Shown here piece by piece: positions 34,340-43,723 of a DNA stretch of 64,000 nt. The notes under the pieces were generated by a model that saw only the letters and a list, made by a program, of their open reading frames with translations, searched no databases and had not been told where the DNA came from. The position numbers and the translations under genes were made by a program. Where the stretch lies: assembly GCA_963753905.1 (NCBI GenBank), contig CAVWDZ010000001.1, forward strand, positions 1,860,001 to 1,924,000. The letters are read 5' to 3'. This DNA is from Bog-756 sp963753905 (lineage in GTDB: Bacteria; Actinomycetota; Acidimicrobiia; Acidimicrobiales; RAAP-2). Position 1 is the stretch's first letter; the number at the start of each line of letters is the position of its first letter.

Positions 34340-35188
34340 TCAGGACCGAAGCGTCCGGCCCATCGTCTCCACCGCCACCGGGTCGCAGGGGCCGGTCATG
34401 CGGACCAGGCACCCACTGGCGCCGGCCGACCGGAGCTCTGCGAGCTCGGCCGCGGCATCGCCGAGTGCGGGCGGGGCGGCGGTGACGCTGAGACAGCCGT
34501 AGACCGATGTGCGGCTACGCCCGCTCGCCGCGGCGACCGCCCCGATCGTGGCCAGCGCTTCGCGGACTCCCCCACCCCCGCCGTCCACGACCACTGCGTC
34601 GGCCCAACGGGCGGCGACCTCGAGCACGCCGGTGCGCCCGGGTCCCGAGCCGTGGACGAAGACGACCACAGGGATGCCTCCCAGCTGGACCGGAGCCGGC
34701 CGGTTGACCGCCCCGTCGAGCGAGTAGCAGCGTCCGCTGAAGGTGGGTCGTTCGTCCTCGAGCACCGACCGGCAGACCTCGAGGGCCTCGGTCAGGCGCT
34801 CGGGATCCCACCCTCCGGAGCTGCCGTCATCGAGTGAGAGGAGCGCGCGCCCGTGGGAGATGACGTCGATCCCGGTCACGATCTTGGCCAGGATCGACGG
34901 TGGGCGGCGCTCGGCTCCGGTGGGTACGACGCCCAGATGCACGCGCCCGGTGCGAACCGCGAGCGCACCGAGGAGGGAGTACGCCTCGAGGGCCACCCGT
35001 TCCGGGGCGCGGGACGACGACTCGGACAGCCACACCGAATCGAATCCCGACTCCTCGGCGGCGGACGCGACCGAGGCCGACCACTCGAGGAACCCGGCTC
35101 CGGTACGGCCGTTCCCGGCCGGAGGAAGCCAGAGTCCGAGGCCGAGTCGGAGCCCGAGCCCTCTGCGGAGAGGGTCGCTGGTCTGCAC
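34340..35188 (-). CDS. LLM-class F420-dependent oxidoreductase
   Basis: About 282 residues from GTG at 35188; an ATG at 35233 is possible but would add 15 atypical residues. Luciferase-like features: LGLGLWLPPAGNGRTG, FDSVWLSESSS, GVVPTGAERRPPSI and SLDDGSSGGWDPERLTEAL. It is the third LLM paralogue in the window. The substrate is unknown. It is divergent from the prepilin-like gene. Confidence 0.83.
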   Translation of the reverse strand: MQTSDPLRRGLGLRLGLGLWLPPAGNGRTGAGFLEWSASVASAAEESGFDSVWLSESSSRAPERVALEAYSLLGALAVRTGRVHLGVVPTGAERRPPSILAKIVTGIDVISHGRALLSLDDGSSGGWDPERLTEALEVCRSVLEDERPTFSGRCYSLDGAVNRPAPVQLGGIPVVVFVHGSGPGRTGVLEVAARWADAVVVDGGGGGVREALATIGAVAAASGRSRTSVYGCLSVTAAPPALGDAAAELAELRSAGASGCLVRMTGPCDPVAVETMGRTLRS

Positions 35189-35230
35189 ACCCGGAGAGTA
35201 GCGTTTGACCACCCTGGGAGGTATTATCGT

Positions 35231-35241
35231 CACTAATAGTG
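35231..35241. promoter_or_regulatory. CACTAATAGTG palindrome between divergent genes
   Basis: A perfect 5-base inverted repeat with a one-base centre lies in the intergenic region between the LLM gene and the prepilin-like gene. A related palindrome (CACTGTTAGTG) is at 63265-63275. It may be an operator; this is inference only. Confidence 0.3.
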
Positions 35242-35322
35242 GTCGGATGGCTACTACGAGTCGAGCAGTCGGCTCCGAAGGGCAGCGGGAGGGCCGGCGG
35301 AGCGCCGGCAGGAGCGTCGGGC

Positions 35323-35916
35323 ATGATCCAGAGCGGGCGGCAACCCGGTGGCTCCGAACGCACGCCTGACGAGGGCGGCTTCTCGATGATCGCCACCATG
35401 CTGAGCATGGTCGGGGTCGCGCTGCTGACCGCGCTTCTCCTCGGGTCGACCTTCGACTCCGGTTCCACCCCTTCGGGCTCCACTTCCTCTAGCACCGCCC
35501 GGAACCCAGAAGTCGCCATGGCGGACGCGGTCCAGGCCCAGCAGTCGCTCTCCACCGGACTGCATGCGGCCCAGGACGCGTCTGCCGCCGCCGGTGGCTT
35601 CGCTTCGCTCGACGCGGCCACGCTGTCCGCGGCCGAACCCTCGGTGACCTTCGTGTCGGGGCCATCGACGGCGCCGACCACGGTCAGCGTCGCAACCGGT
35701 TCTCCCTCGGACGGCACGGGCAGCGTGACCCTCGCCGACCGCTCGTCGGACGGTACCTGCTGGCTGGTCTGGAGCTCCTCGTCATCGGTGACCTGGTACG
35801 GCGCCCAGACCGGGCAGAGCTCGTGCACTGCTCCCGCCCTCTTCGGAACCCCGAGCCCCGGTCCGGTGACCGCGTCTGCCATTGGCTGGCAAGAGGGGTC
35901 GTTCCCGGCGCCCTGA
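35323..35916 (+). CDS. Prepilin-like secreted protein
   Basis: 197 residues. A 19-residue charged leader is followed by EGG-FSMIATMLSMVGVAL, a type IV prepilin cleavage site (Gly before Phe) and hydrophobic helix; the usual Glu at mature position 5 is Ala here. The remainder is Ser/Thr/Ala-rich with two Cys (GTCWLVWSS and QSSCTAP) that may form a C-terminal disulphide loop. ATG at 35323 was preferred because AGGAG lies 8 bases upstream. No other pilus genes are in the window. It neighbours the competence genes dprA and comM. Confidence 0.65.
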   Translation: MIQSGRQPGGSERTPDEGGFSMIATMLSMVGVALLTALLLGSTFDSGSTPSGSTSSSTARNPEVAMADAVQAQQSLSTGLHAAQDASAAAGGFASLDAATLSAAEPSVTFVSGPSTAPTTVSVATGSPSDGTGSVTLADRSSDGTCWLVWSSSSSVTWYGAQTGQSSCTAPALFGTPSPGPVTASAIGWQEGSFPAP

Positions 35917-35946
35917 GCGTCGCCCGGCCGATCCGCCCGGAGCTTC

Positions 35947-37077
35947 TCAGGTGCGGGCCCACCAACCAGCCCCGTGGGTCAACAGGCCCCGGCCCACGAG
36001 CTCCTCCCCCGCCGAGGACAGCGCCGAGAACGAGAGGCCGGTGCGGACGAGGATCGTCTCGATCGTGGTCGGCGTGTCGTCGACGGCCCCGAACACCGCA
36101 CGCTGGACCCGGTCGAGCGTAGGGGACGGGTCGGCCGACCGACGGCCCGACGGGGGAGCTCCCGCTGCAACCGGGGCCGCCATCCCGCGGGCTGCCCGGA
36201 CCAGCGAGACAGCGGCGAGGACGTCGCTAGCGTCGCGCACCGGTGCACACCCGTCGGCCAGGAGCCCGTTGGTGCCCACCGACGCCGGGCTGTGGACCGA
36301 GCCGGGCACCGCGCACACCGGGATCGAGCGGCGCGCCGCGGCCTCGACCGTATAGAGCGAGCCCCCGGCCCGGTGGCACTCGACGACGACCACCACATCG
36401 GCGAGCGCCGCGATGATCCGGTTGCGGGCCGGGAAGACCCGCGGGAGCGGCGGGGTCCCGAGCGCCGCCTCGGAGAAGATGGCGCCGGCTGCGGCGACCC
36501 GGTCCCACAGGGCGCGGCTCTCGGGCGGGTAGGGGCGGTCGAGACCGGTCCCGACGACAGCGACCGGCGGGGCCGAGCCGGGAGCCGTCGAGAGAGCCCC
36601 CGCGTGGGCGGCGGCGTCGATCCCCCGGGCCAGACCGGAGAGGACGACCACCCCCGCAGCGCCCAGATCGGCCCCGAGCTCCGAGGCGACCCGGCGGCCG
36701 TAGGGTGTGGCCGAGCGGGTGCCGACCACCGCGACCGACGGGCGACCCTCGAGCCGGGAGGGTGCGCCGAGCGCGAAGAGGACCGCCGGTGCACCGGGGT
36801 CGCCAGCAAGAGATGCCGGATAGCCGGGCCGGTCGGGCAGCAGCACGGCCACCCCGGTGGCGGCATGGCTCCGGGCAACCTTCGCCTGATCGGTGGCACG
36901 GGCGGCGCGCCGGAACCGCCGGTCCGGATCGCGGGGATGAGTGCCGGCCAGCAGGGCGGACCAGGCCACGGCCGGACCGAACCCGTCCAATACCCGTGCC
37001 AGGCGGACAGGGGTCATGCCGGCAAGGGCGACCAGGGACGCCGCGCACGCCTGCTCGTCGTCGAGGGACACCTTCAT
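35947..37077 (-). CDS. dprA: DNA processing protein DprA/Smf
   Basis: 376 residues. The Rossmann-like core shows VAVVGTRSATPYGRRV, SGLARGIDAAAHAGAL, GTGLDRPYPPE, FPARNRIIAALAD and AGGSLYTVEAA, all standard. A C-terminal winged-helix-like domain (RVQRAVFGAVDDTPTTIETI) follows. It loads RecA on incoming single-stranded DNA. ATG overlaps the comM stop (ATGA), the usual comM-dprA arrangement. Confidence 0.95.
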   Translation of the reverse strand: MKVSLDDEQACAASLVALAGMTPVRLARVLDGFGPAVAWSALLAGTHPRDPDRRFRRAARATDQAKVARSHAATGVAVLLPDRPGYPASLAGDPGAPAVLFALGAPSRLEGRPSVAVVGTRSATPYGRRVASELGADLGAAGVVVLSGLARGIDAAAHAGALSTAPGSAPPVAVVGTGLDRPYPPESRALWDRVAAAGAIFSEAALGTPPLPRVFPARNRIIAALADVVVVVECHRAGGSLYTVEAAARRSIPVCAVPGSVHSPASVGTNGLLADGCAPVRDASDVLAAVSLVRAARGMAAPVAAGAPPSGRRSADPSPTLDRVQRAVFGAVDDTPTTIETILVRTGLSFSALSSAGEELVGRGLLTHGAGWWART

Positions 37078-38615
37078 GCTGCGCCGGCACCGAGCAGCTC
37101 GCGGCCGCCCCGCAGGAGGAGGGCTTCGTGCAGGTGGTGCTCGTCGATGGTCTCCGCTCCACCGTCGAGGTCCGCCACGGTCCTCGCCAGGCGGCGGACC
37201 CGGTGGAGGCCACGCGCGCTCAGCCTCCCGGTCCGCAACCGGCGCTCCAGCAGCCGCGCGGCACCGGCGCTCAGAGGGGCCAGCTCGTCGAGCGCCGACG
37301 CCGGCAGGTCGGCGTTGACCCGGACCCCGCGGGCAGAGGCCAGTGTGCGGGCCGTGGCCACCCGTGCCGCGACCGCCGCGCTCCCTTCGCCCGTGGGCGG
37401 CCCGACCAGCTCACCCGCCTGTGGTGGGTCCACCCGGAGGGAGAGGTCGAACCGGTCGAGTAGAGGGCCCGACACCCGCCTCACGTAGCGGGCCAGTGCG
37501 GTTGGCGAACACCGGCAGGACCCCGGGATGCCGCCCTCTCCACACGGGCAGGGGTTCATCGCGGCGACGAGCTGGAACCGCGCCGGGAAGATGGTCGAAC
37601 CGCGAGCCCGGCTGACCTGCACCTGACCGTCCTCGAGGGGTTGGCGGAGCGCGTCGAGGACCGCAGCGGGGAACTCCCCGAGCTCGTCGAGGAACAGCGC
37701 GCCGCCGTGGGCCAGGCTGATCTCGCCGGGGCGCATGCCGGTCGCGCCCCCTCCGATCATGGCGACCGGCGAGACGCCGTGATGGGGTGCGCGGAACGGC
37801 GGGCGGACGAGAAGTCCCCCCGCGGGGAGGGGTCGGCCGGCGACCGAGTGGATGCGGCTTGCGGTCAGGGCGGTTGGATGGTCGAGATCGGGCAGCAGGC
37901 CGCCCAGCCGGTTCGCCAGCATGGACTTTCCGGATCCGGGTGGGCCGACCATCAGCAGGTGGTGGCCGCCGGCTGCGGCCATCTCGAGGGCACGTCGTGC
38001 GACGCGCTGGCCACGGACGTCGGACAGGTCCTCGGACCAGTGGCACAGTTCGGGATCCCGAACCGGCGGGCCGGCGCGGGCGGGCGTGGCCAGCGGCCGG
38101 TCCGGCCAGGGCCCGCGCGACCGCAGGCGGGCCACCAGCGCGGCGAGGGTGGCCGCGGTGGCGTACCGCGCGCCCGGGATGACCGCCACCTCCGGTGCGC
38201 TGTCGTCGGGGACCACGATGCGCAGGTTCCGGAGCGCCTCGGCAAGGACCATGGTGCCCGGCACCCCCCGCAGCGAACCGTCGAGCCCAAGCTCTCCCAC
38301 GAAGCCGCATCCGGCGACGGCGTCCGCCCGGAGCGCCCCCGACGCCACCAGAACACCGAGCGCGACCGGCAGGTCGAGCCCCGCACCGCCCTTGCGGATG
38401 CCTGATGGGGCGAGGTTCACGGTGACCCGCCGCCTTGGCCAGGTCAGCCCGCTCGAGAGGACCGCTGCCCGCACCCGGTCGCGCGACTCGCGCACTGCGG
38501 CATCGGGAAGGCCGACGACGGTGAAGCCGGGGAGGCCGTTGGAGACATGGACCTCGACGGATACCAGGCGGGCGTCGACCCCGAGGAGGACGGCGGAGGG
38601 AATGGCGGAGATCAC
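37074..38615 (-). CDS. comM: ComM/YifB family AAA+ protein
   Basis: 513 residues from GTG at 38615. N-terminal Lon-protease-like fold (VEVHVSNGLPGFTVVGLPDA), Walker A GPPGSGKSMLANRL, the FRAPHHGVSPVAMIGG region, Walker B-type GALFLDELGEF and MNPCPCG zinc-like motif. ComM is a helicase promoting branch migration in natural transformation. Coupled to dprA. Confidence 0.95.
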   Translation of the reverse strand: MISAIPSAVLLGVDARLVSVEVHVSNGLPGFTVVGLPDAAVRESRDRVRAAVLSSGLTWPRRRVTVNLAPSGIRKGGAGLDLPVALGVLVASGALRADAVAGCGFVGELGLDGSLRGVPGTMVLAEALRNLRIVVPDDSAPEVAVIPGARYATAATLAALVARLRSRGPWPDRPLATPARAGPPVRDPELCHWSEDLSDVRGQRVARRALEMAAAGGHHLLMVGPPGSGKSMLANRLGGLLPDLDHPTALTASRIHSVAGRPLPAGGLLVRPPFRAPHHGVSPVAMIGGGATGMRPGEISLAHGGALFLDELGEFPAAVLDALRQPLEDGQVQVSRARGSTIFPARFQLVAAMNPCPCGEGGIPGSCRCSPTALARYVRRVSGPLLDRFDLSLRVDPPQAGELVGPPTGEGSAAVAARVATARTLASARGVRVNADLPASALDELAPLSAGAARLLERRLRTGRLSARGLHRVRRLARTVADLDGGAETIDEHHLHEALLLRGGRELLGAGAA

Positions 38616-38835
38616 GGTGCCTCCGGGCGGTACGGGTCGGGACTGGGGAGGGCGGATCGTGATCCGACAGCACGCGCAGCCCTCGATGCGGCGACCGCAC
38701 GCTACGTGCCGGGTGTCACATCGCCGGGTGCCGGGCTGGAACCGCCTGCACCGCGGCGGTGCCGGTTCGGCGTCCCCCGAAGCGCGGCACGTTGTCTGGA
38801 TCGGTGCGACCTTACAGCGCGTTGCGCTCCACATC

Positions 38836-38848
38836 TCCCGTCACGGGA
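38836..38848 (-). terminator. Weak palindrome after the lasso operon
   Basis: TCCCGT-C-ACGGGA lies 23 bases beyond the stop of the last gene of the lasso run. It could serve as the operon terminator, but the stem is short. Confidence 0.3.
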
Positions 38849-38870
38849 ACGATCGAGGGTTAACAGTGGC

Positions 38871-40451
38871 TCAGGTGGGGAGTGGTGCCCCCGGAGCGCT
38901 TCCCCACACGACCGGCGCATTCAAAGCAAGGCTGCCGGTCGAGCCGTAGAAGGAGGCGTCGCCGTAGGAAAAGATGCCGCCGTCGGAAGCCACCAACCAG
39001 TAGCCGAGGGAGTCAGGCGTAGAGATTGCTCCAACGATCGGTTTGTTGAGCAGGCTGCCTCCGGTCGAGCCGTAGAAGGAGGCGTCGCCGAAGGCGAAGA
39101 CCCCGCCGTCGGCAGCCACCAGCCAGTAGCCCTGCCCGCCGACTGTCGGGACCAGCGCAACGATCGGTTTGTTGAGGTCTAGGTTGCCCGTGGAACCGAA
39201 GAACGATGCGTCACCGAAGGCGAAGATGCCGCCATCGGCAGCCACCAACCAGTAGCCCTTGCCGTCCGGCGTCGACGCCACACCCACGATCGGCTTGTTG
39301 AGCCGGAGGTCACCGGTCGACCCGTGGAACCCTGCGTCGCCGTACGCGAAGACGCCGCCGTCGGAAGCCACCAGCCAATAGCCGCCGTCGTCCGGAGTCG
39401 AAGCCATCCCGACGATCGGTTCGTTCAGCGAGATGGCACCGGGTGAGCCATAGAAGCTGGCGTCGCCGAACGAGAAGATGCCGCCGTCGGAAGCCACCAG
39501 CCAATAGCCGAGACCGACCGACGTCGGCGTGGCACCGACGATCGGGGCATTGAGAGGCTTTCCCCCCATCGACCCGAAGTATTCGGAGTTTCCGAAGTTG
39601 AACACACCCCCGTCCGAGGAATAGAGGCGGTAGCCGGTCCCCAGGGGATTGGCGTTGGTAAGCAGGCCCAACGTGCTTGGATCCCCGGTCGAGTCCCCGA
39701 CGACGAAGACGTTCAGCAGGTCACCGGCCACCAGGTCGCCGGTCTCTGAGTAGAGCGGTTTGGAGATCGGGTCCCCGGCACGAGTGACCACCATGGAGAT
39801 GGACCCAGCTCGCACCACCGCTGTGGCGTCGGTCGGTGAACCAGGATCATTGCCCAAGGACGATGCGATCTTCGCTCCATCCAGGTAGATGTCGACCGGT
39901 GCCACGTTGGCGGTATTGCGGAACACGATGCGCGACTGACCGGGCGGAAGCTCCGAGCGGTCGTTCACGAAGCCGGTGATGGCGGCAGTCCCGCTCGGAT
40001 AGGTCAGGTAGACCAGTGCCGTCACGTCCTGGTCGGCGGGAACGACCACCGTGCCGGTCGCCACGGTGGTCGCCGCAAGCATTGCCGTCACCGAATAGAT
40101 GCCCGACGGCACGAGGCCGAACCTGAATCCACCCTCGGCCACGGTCACCGGCGGGGAGCCGTCCAGCGAGATCTGGAGGGGGGCGGCAGATGCCTCCTGG
40201 AATATCGAGAGGAAGCCCGAACTCGCGGACACCGACCGAGAAACCGCCTCGGGGACCACGCGATTCAGGGAGGGCGTCCCGAGCATCGTCCGCCCATCGG
40301 TCGCCGCCAGCGGGAGTGGTCGGGCCGCAGTGGCTACCGACCTCGCCGGTGTTGCCCCTGCGACTCCCGAACCCAGTCCGATGGAGACAACCGTCACCAC
40401 CGAACACACGACCGCCGCTGTCCTCGACCTCGCCAACGCCAACTCCTTCAC
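38871..40451 (-). CDS. Secreted DUF4397-like and six-repeat protein, last gene of the lasso operon
   Basis: 526 residues. Signal peptide (ALARSRTAAVVCSVVTVVSI, cut near GATPA). Residues about 70-260 contain DUF4397-like beta domains (RIVFRNTANVAPVDIYLDG, then GIYSVTAML). From about 272 to the end are six 42-residue repeats (GYWLVASDGGIFSFGDASFY type), probably one six-bladed propeller. The GTG start at 40451 overlaps the stop of the kinase-cupin gene (GTGA) and has AGAAGGAGG at ideal distance inside that gene, so the protein is clearly coupled to the lasso operon. Function is unknown; cell-surface or secreted binding protein is inference. Confidence 0.85.
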   Translation of the reverse strand: MKELALARSRTAAVVCSVVTVVSIGLGSGVAGATPARSVATAARPLPLAATDGRTMLGTPSLNRVVPEAVSRSVSASSGFLSIFQEASAAPLQISLDGSPPVTVAEGGFRFGLVPSGIYSVTAMLAATTVATGTVVVPADQDVTALVYLTYPSGTAAITGFVNDRSELPPGQSRIVFRNTANVAPVDIYLDGAKIASSLGNDPGSPTDATAVVRAGSISMVVTRAGDPISKPLYSETGDLVAGDLLNVFVVGDSTGDPSTLGLLTNANPLGTGYRLYSSDGGVFNFGNSEYFGSMGGKPLNAPIVGATPTSVGLGYWLVASDGGIFSFGDASFYGSPGAISLNEPIVGMASTPDDGGYWLVASDGGVFAYGDAGFHGSTGDLRLNKPIVGVASTPDGKGYWLVAADGGIFAFGDASFFGSTGNLDLNKPIVALVPTVGGQGYWLVAADGGVFAFGDASFYGSTGGSLLNKPIVGAISTPDSLGYWLVASDGGIFSYGDASFYGSTGSLALNAPVVWGSAPGAPLPT

Positions 40452-42895
40452 TCGCTGCCTCCTTCTGCTGTCCACCGCCCGCACGGCTCGTTTCCCACCT
40501 CCTGCTCGGCCACGGACCTTCCGCCGGTGACGACGGAACCGTCTGCACGGTCGAGGAGGGTCGCGCCCCGCTCGTTGGGAGCCGACCCATCAGTGAACAG
40601 GTTCTCCAGGAGCGGTGGCGGTCTCCACTGGGAGGCGAGCGCACCCAGCGCGTGGCCGGTCTCACCTGCGAGAAGGTGGCTCTCGAGCCGTGCAAGCTCG
40701 TCGGATCCGAGAATCAGGCCAGAGATCCCGCTGTACTGAGGCGAGGACAGCTCCTCGACCCACCCCAAGATGAGCCGGTTCGGGTCCTGACCCGGAAAGA
40801 GCTGCTGCATCGCGTGATGGATCGAACGTCGATCGGGCAGGTTGATGACGAGGGCCAAGAACAACCGGTGCCGCGACTCGCGCATCAAACCGCGTCGTAC
40901 GAGGAGACGGCTTCGGCGCACCTCCTCGCGGTACATGGGACCCAGTAGCTCGCCGAGGACCGCGTGACGTCGGCGCAGCTGTTCCATCAGTGCTTCGAGG
41001 TCGGAGCCCTCTCCGTAGGTGTGGGCCCACTCGTCGCAGAGCCGGAAGGCCGTCCAAAGGTCCTGCCCGCCGACCACGTCGCGGGCGACCTCGAGGGCCC
41101 CCCGTCGGTCGAGGCGGTACAGGGAGTGCAGACCCCGCATCCTCATCCGCAGACGGTCGTCGACATGGAGGGCGTCGACCCCGAGGCCCGGGAGTCGGTA
41201 CTCGTACTGCGGGCAGGTCAGGTCGGACGAGCCGTTGCGGGCGACGATGGTGACCGACGGGCGTTCGAGGTGGAAGAGCGCGTGGATGAACCCGGACCCG
41301 GCGACGATGGGACTGATGTCACCGGCCCTCAGGACCTCAGATTCGAGCATGCCCAGCCGTCCGGCCACCAGGTGCCGGTCCGCGAGGGTCTCGTCGCCGT
41401 CGAAGGCATACCGGACGTGCAGGCTCGATCCGCACAGAACCCGGAACGCCCCGTCGAAGCCGTGCTGGTGGATCGCCGTGGTCCCCTGCATCCAGGTCAT
41501 CGCCTGGACCTCGAAGTTGTCGCTCCGGTACATGACAGCAGGCGGCTGGCCGAACGTGTCCGAGGAAGGACGCTGCCCGGGAAGACCCGTGCCGGCGGCG
41601 AGCAGACCGAGAATGACCTCCGGAGTCAATGTGTCCGGGACAGGCACCTTGCCGAGCCCCTCGGTCGCCACCTCGGCCAACTGCTCGGGCCGGCGGCCGA
41701 GGGCGGTCCAACGCTGGTCGATCAGGGCACCGAGACGTTCGAAGTAGGCGAGGCCCTCCTCCACGCTCCCCCGCCGATTCTCCATCCTTCGCTGCCTGTC
41801 CGGGTCCTCACGCGCCCCCGACGGTCCGCACTGCTCGGAACGGGCGATCGGCGGGCCTATCGCGTCGCCACCAAGGCGACCGGGGACATGGCCGCCGACG
41901 GAACGGAGGTCGGCGCTCAGCCCACAGGCCTCGAGCAACCGCTCGGGGAGATCATCGGCGAACGGTGGGCCCCACGGGACCGAGACCTCGAACACCGGGA
42001 CAGACGCGGCGACACGCCCCACGTCGACGAATTGCCGGCGGAGATGGTCGCGGTCGCGCCACCCCTCGATCCGTTCACAACGGCCGAGCCGGAGGCAGGC
42101 TTCCCCCGGTCGCAGGGTGCGCGCCCGGACGTACTGGTGCTCCCGATCAGGACGGGGCAGGACGATGGCGGCCAGCGGAAGACGATCCAGAGCGGTGGTC
42201 ACTGGTGCGACGGCGTGGCGTTCGTCCTCGGTGACGCGGACCATCGCGTCAGTGCCGAAACGGTTGGCCAGGGACGCCGCCTTCTCTCGCAGCCGGATCT
42301 CGCGTCCCGAGCGGATGCAGCGGACGGGGTCGTCCGTTGCGTTCCCGCCGTCGAACTCGACTGGCAGTACGTCGTCCGTCACCAACGACGCCCCTGACGC
42401 GCAGAACATCGCCGCCATGGTCGATTTCCCCTGCCCGGAGACGCCGACGAAGGCCAGTGCCCGCCCGGCCCGTTCCACGGCACTGCCGTGAAGCACGAAC
42501 CCCCCGCCAACGGACAACAGGAAGGCGGTGACCGTACCCGGTACGACGATCGGGATCACCTGGCTGCGCCCGACCACTGCGGGGTGGCAGACGACCCGCC
42601 GCAGGTCCTCGTCGATCACGAAGTCGGCGATCCCGGGCATGCGGCCGACGTACCCACCGTCGACCCGGCAGAAGGTGTAGAAGAGGAAGCCGTCCACCGC
42701 CAGCTCGGCCACCACGTCCTCGGATGGTCGCTGGAACGGAGGATCGGTGGCCTCTCCCAGGACCAAGGTGACATCAGCGGTGTGCTCGTCGGCACACGGC
42801 ACCAATGGCGCGGACAGGGGGATCTCCGAGGCGATACGGAGGCCCGAGCACTCGTAGGTGCCCACATCCGTCCCGACCCTCAGGGTGGAGATCAC
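40448..42895 (-). CDS. HPr-kinase-like lasso peptide kinase fused to a cupin-type domain
   Basis: 815 residues in one open frame. Residues 1-370: an HPr kinase-like module with HGSAVERAGRALAFVG, Walker A GVSGQGKST (151-159) and the following LVTDD, as in lasso peptide tail kinases (PadeK/ThcoK group). Residues about 371-560: a domain with AIHQHGFDGAFRVL (HQH 476-478) and a later HALFHLERPS, suggesting a cupin metal site. Residues 560-815 are helical and Arg-rich. An ATG at 41785 (residue 371) could allow a separate second product, though its ribosome site is poorly placed. The GTG start at 42895 overlaps the B2 stop and the stop overlaps the next gene. Kinase role is inferred from family and context; the cupin role is unknown. 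Confidence 0.8.
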   Translation of the reverse strand: MISTLRVGTDVGTYECSGLRIASEIPLSAPLVPCADEHTADVTLVLGEATDPPFQRPSEDVVAELAVDGFLFYTFCRVDGGYVGRMPGIADFVIDEDLRRVVCHPAVVGRSQVIPIVVPGTVTAFLLSVGGGFVLHGSAVERAGRALAFVGVSGQGKSTMAAMFCASGASLVTDDVLPVEFDGGNATDDPVRCIRSGREIRLREKAASLANRFGTDAMVRVTEDERHAVAPVTTALDRLPLAAIVLPRPDREHQYVRARTLRPGEACLRLGRCERIEGWRDRDHLRRQFVDVGRVAASVPVFEVSVPWGPPFADDLPERLLEACGLSADLRSVGGHVPGRLGGDAIGPPIARSEQCGPSGAREDPDRQRRMENRRGSVEEGLAYFERLGALIDQRWTALGRRPEQLAEVATEGLGKVPVPDTLTPEVILGLLAAGTGLPGQRPSSDTFGQPPAVMYRSDNFEVQAMTWMQGTTAIHQHGFDGAFRVLCGSSLHVRYAFDGDETLADRHLVAGRLGMLESEVLRAGDISPIVAGSGFIHALFHLERPSVTIVARNGSSDLTCPQYEYRLPGLGVDALHVDDRLRMRMRGLHSLYRLDRRGALEVARDVVGGQDLWTAFRLCDEWAHTYGEGSDLEALMEQLRRRHAVLGELLGPMYREEVRRSRLLVRRGLMRESRHRLFLALVINLPDRRSIHHAMQQLFPGQDPNRLILGWVEELSSPQYSGISGLILGSDELARLESHLLAGETGHALGALASQWRPPPLLENLFTDGSAPNERGATLLDRADGSVVTGGRSVAEQEVGNEPCGRWTAEGGSE

Positions 42896-43692
42896 AGGAG
42901 CACCCCGGTGCGGAGTTCCGATCGGTCGTCCGGACCGGCGCGCACCGCTCCGGCAACGAAGATTCCGGTCACCGCCTGGGTGTCGAAGGCCCGCCCTCCG
43001 ACCTCGATCCAGGCGTGGGCCACCGGGCCGGCGTCGTCGGTCATCCCCAGGCGCAGCACCGGGTGGTGACGGCGGAGGACGAACCCGAGAGCGAGGGCCC
43101 TTCGCAGGCAGGTCCCGTCGTAGAGCCACCGGGACAGCACCCAACGGACCGCCTCGTAGGCCCGATGCTCGGAGGCGGAGAGCCCGGTCAGATCCTCTTC
43201 TCCGGTCAACGGCGGCGGAGACTGGTCGGTGGCCAGGGGGACCTGCATCCACCGGGCCAGCCGGGCCACTCTGATCGTCTTCAGACCCACCTCGAGGGCC
43301 ACGAACACGAGGGTGACCTGGACGGTCGTCCAGCGAGAGCGGGCCGGCATGCGCCTCCAGGACCGGGTGACCACTCGCAGGCCGGCGACCGTCGGCCGCC
43401 GGCCCCGATTGGTTCGGGGGGCCGACATCCCCTGCACGGCTGCGGCGACGGCCCCCACATCGCCCAGCGCCTGTTCGAAGGGAACATCGAACTGCCGGGA
43501 CAGTGCCTCGGCGGCGTGCCGCGGGTCCGGTACCTCGTTGAGAAGGTCCACGATGCGGGCGGCCGAGCGGTCCAGGCTCAGATAGGTCCCCGACCGCAGG
43601 TGCAGCAGGATCGTCCTGCCGGAGGCATCCACGGTCGAGACGACGTCACACGCCGACCAGGCCCCCTTGCGGGAGCCTGGTCGGCGCCGCAT
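42892..43692 (-). CDS. Lasso peptide B2 leader peptidase with fused RRE
   Basis: 266 residues. Residues about 15-90 are PqqD-like (GRTILLHLRSGTYLSLDRSA), a second RiPP recognition element. The C-terminal part is the transglutaminase-like B2 protease with Cys195 (YDGTCLRRALAL), His226 (AHAWIEVGG) and Asp237 (AFDT). It should remove the leader from the precursor. An RRE on both this protein and the separate gene at 45210 is unusual. It lies 31 bases after the precursor gene; its stop overlaps the kinase start. Confidence 0.9.
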   Translation of the reverse strand: MRRRPGSRKGAWSACDVVSTVDASGRTILLHLRSGTYLSLDRSAARIVDLLNEVPDPRHAAEALSRQFDVPFEQALGDVGAVAAAVQGMSAPRTNRGRRPTVAGLRVVTRSWRRMPARSRWTTVQVTLVFVALEVGLKTIRVARLARWMQVPLATDQSPPPLTGEEDLTGLSASEHRAYEAVRWVLSRWLYDGTCLRRALALGFVLRRHHPVLRLGMTDDAGPVAHAWIEVGGRAFDTQAVTGIFVAGAVRAGPDDRSELRTGVLL

Positions 43693-43723
43693 CCTTTCGA
43701 ACAGGACGGTCAGGGTTGTCGGC

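Noticed and set aside
41785..41787. Separate start for the cupin part of the kinase gene
   Set aside because: The frame is continuous and the purine-rich stretch abuts the ATG without proper spacing; kept as an alternative only.
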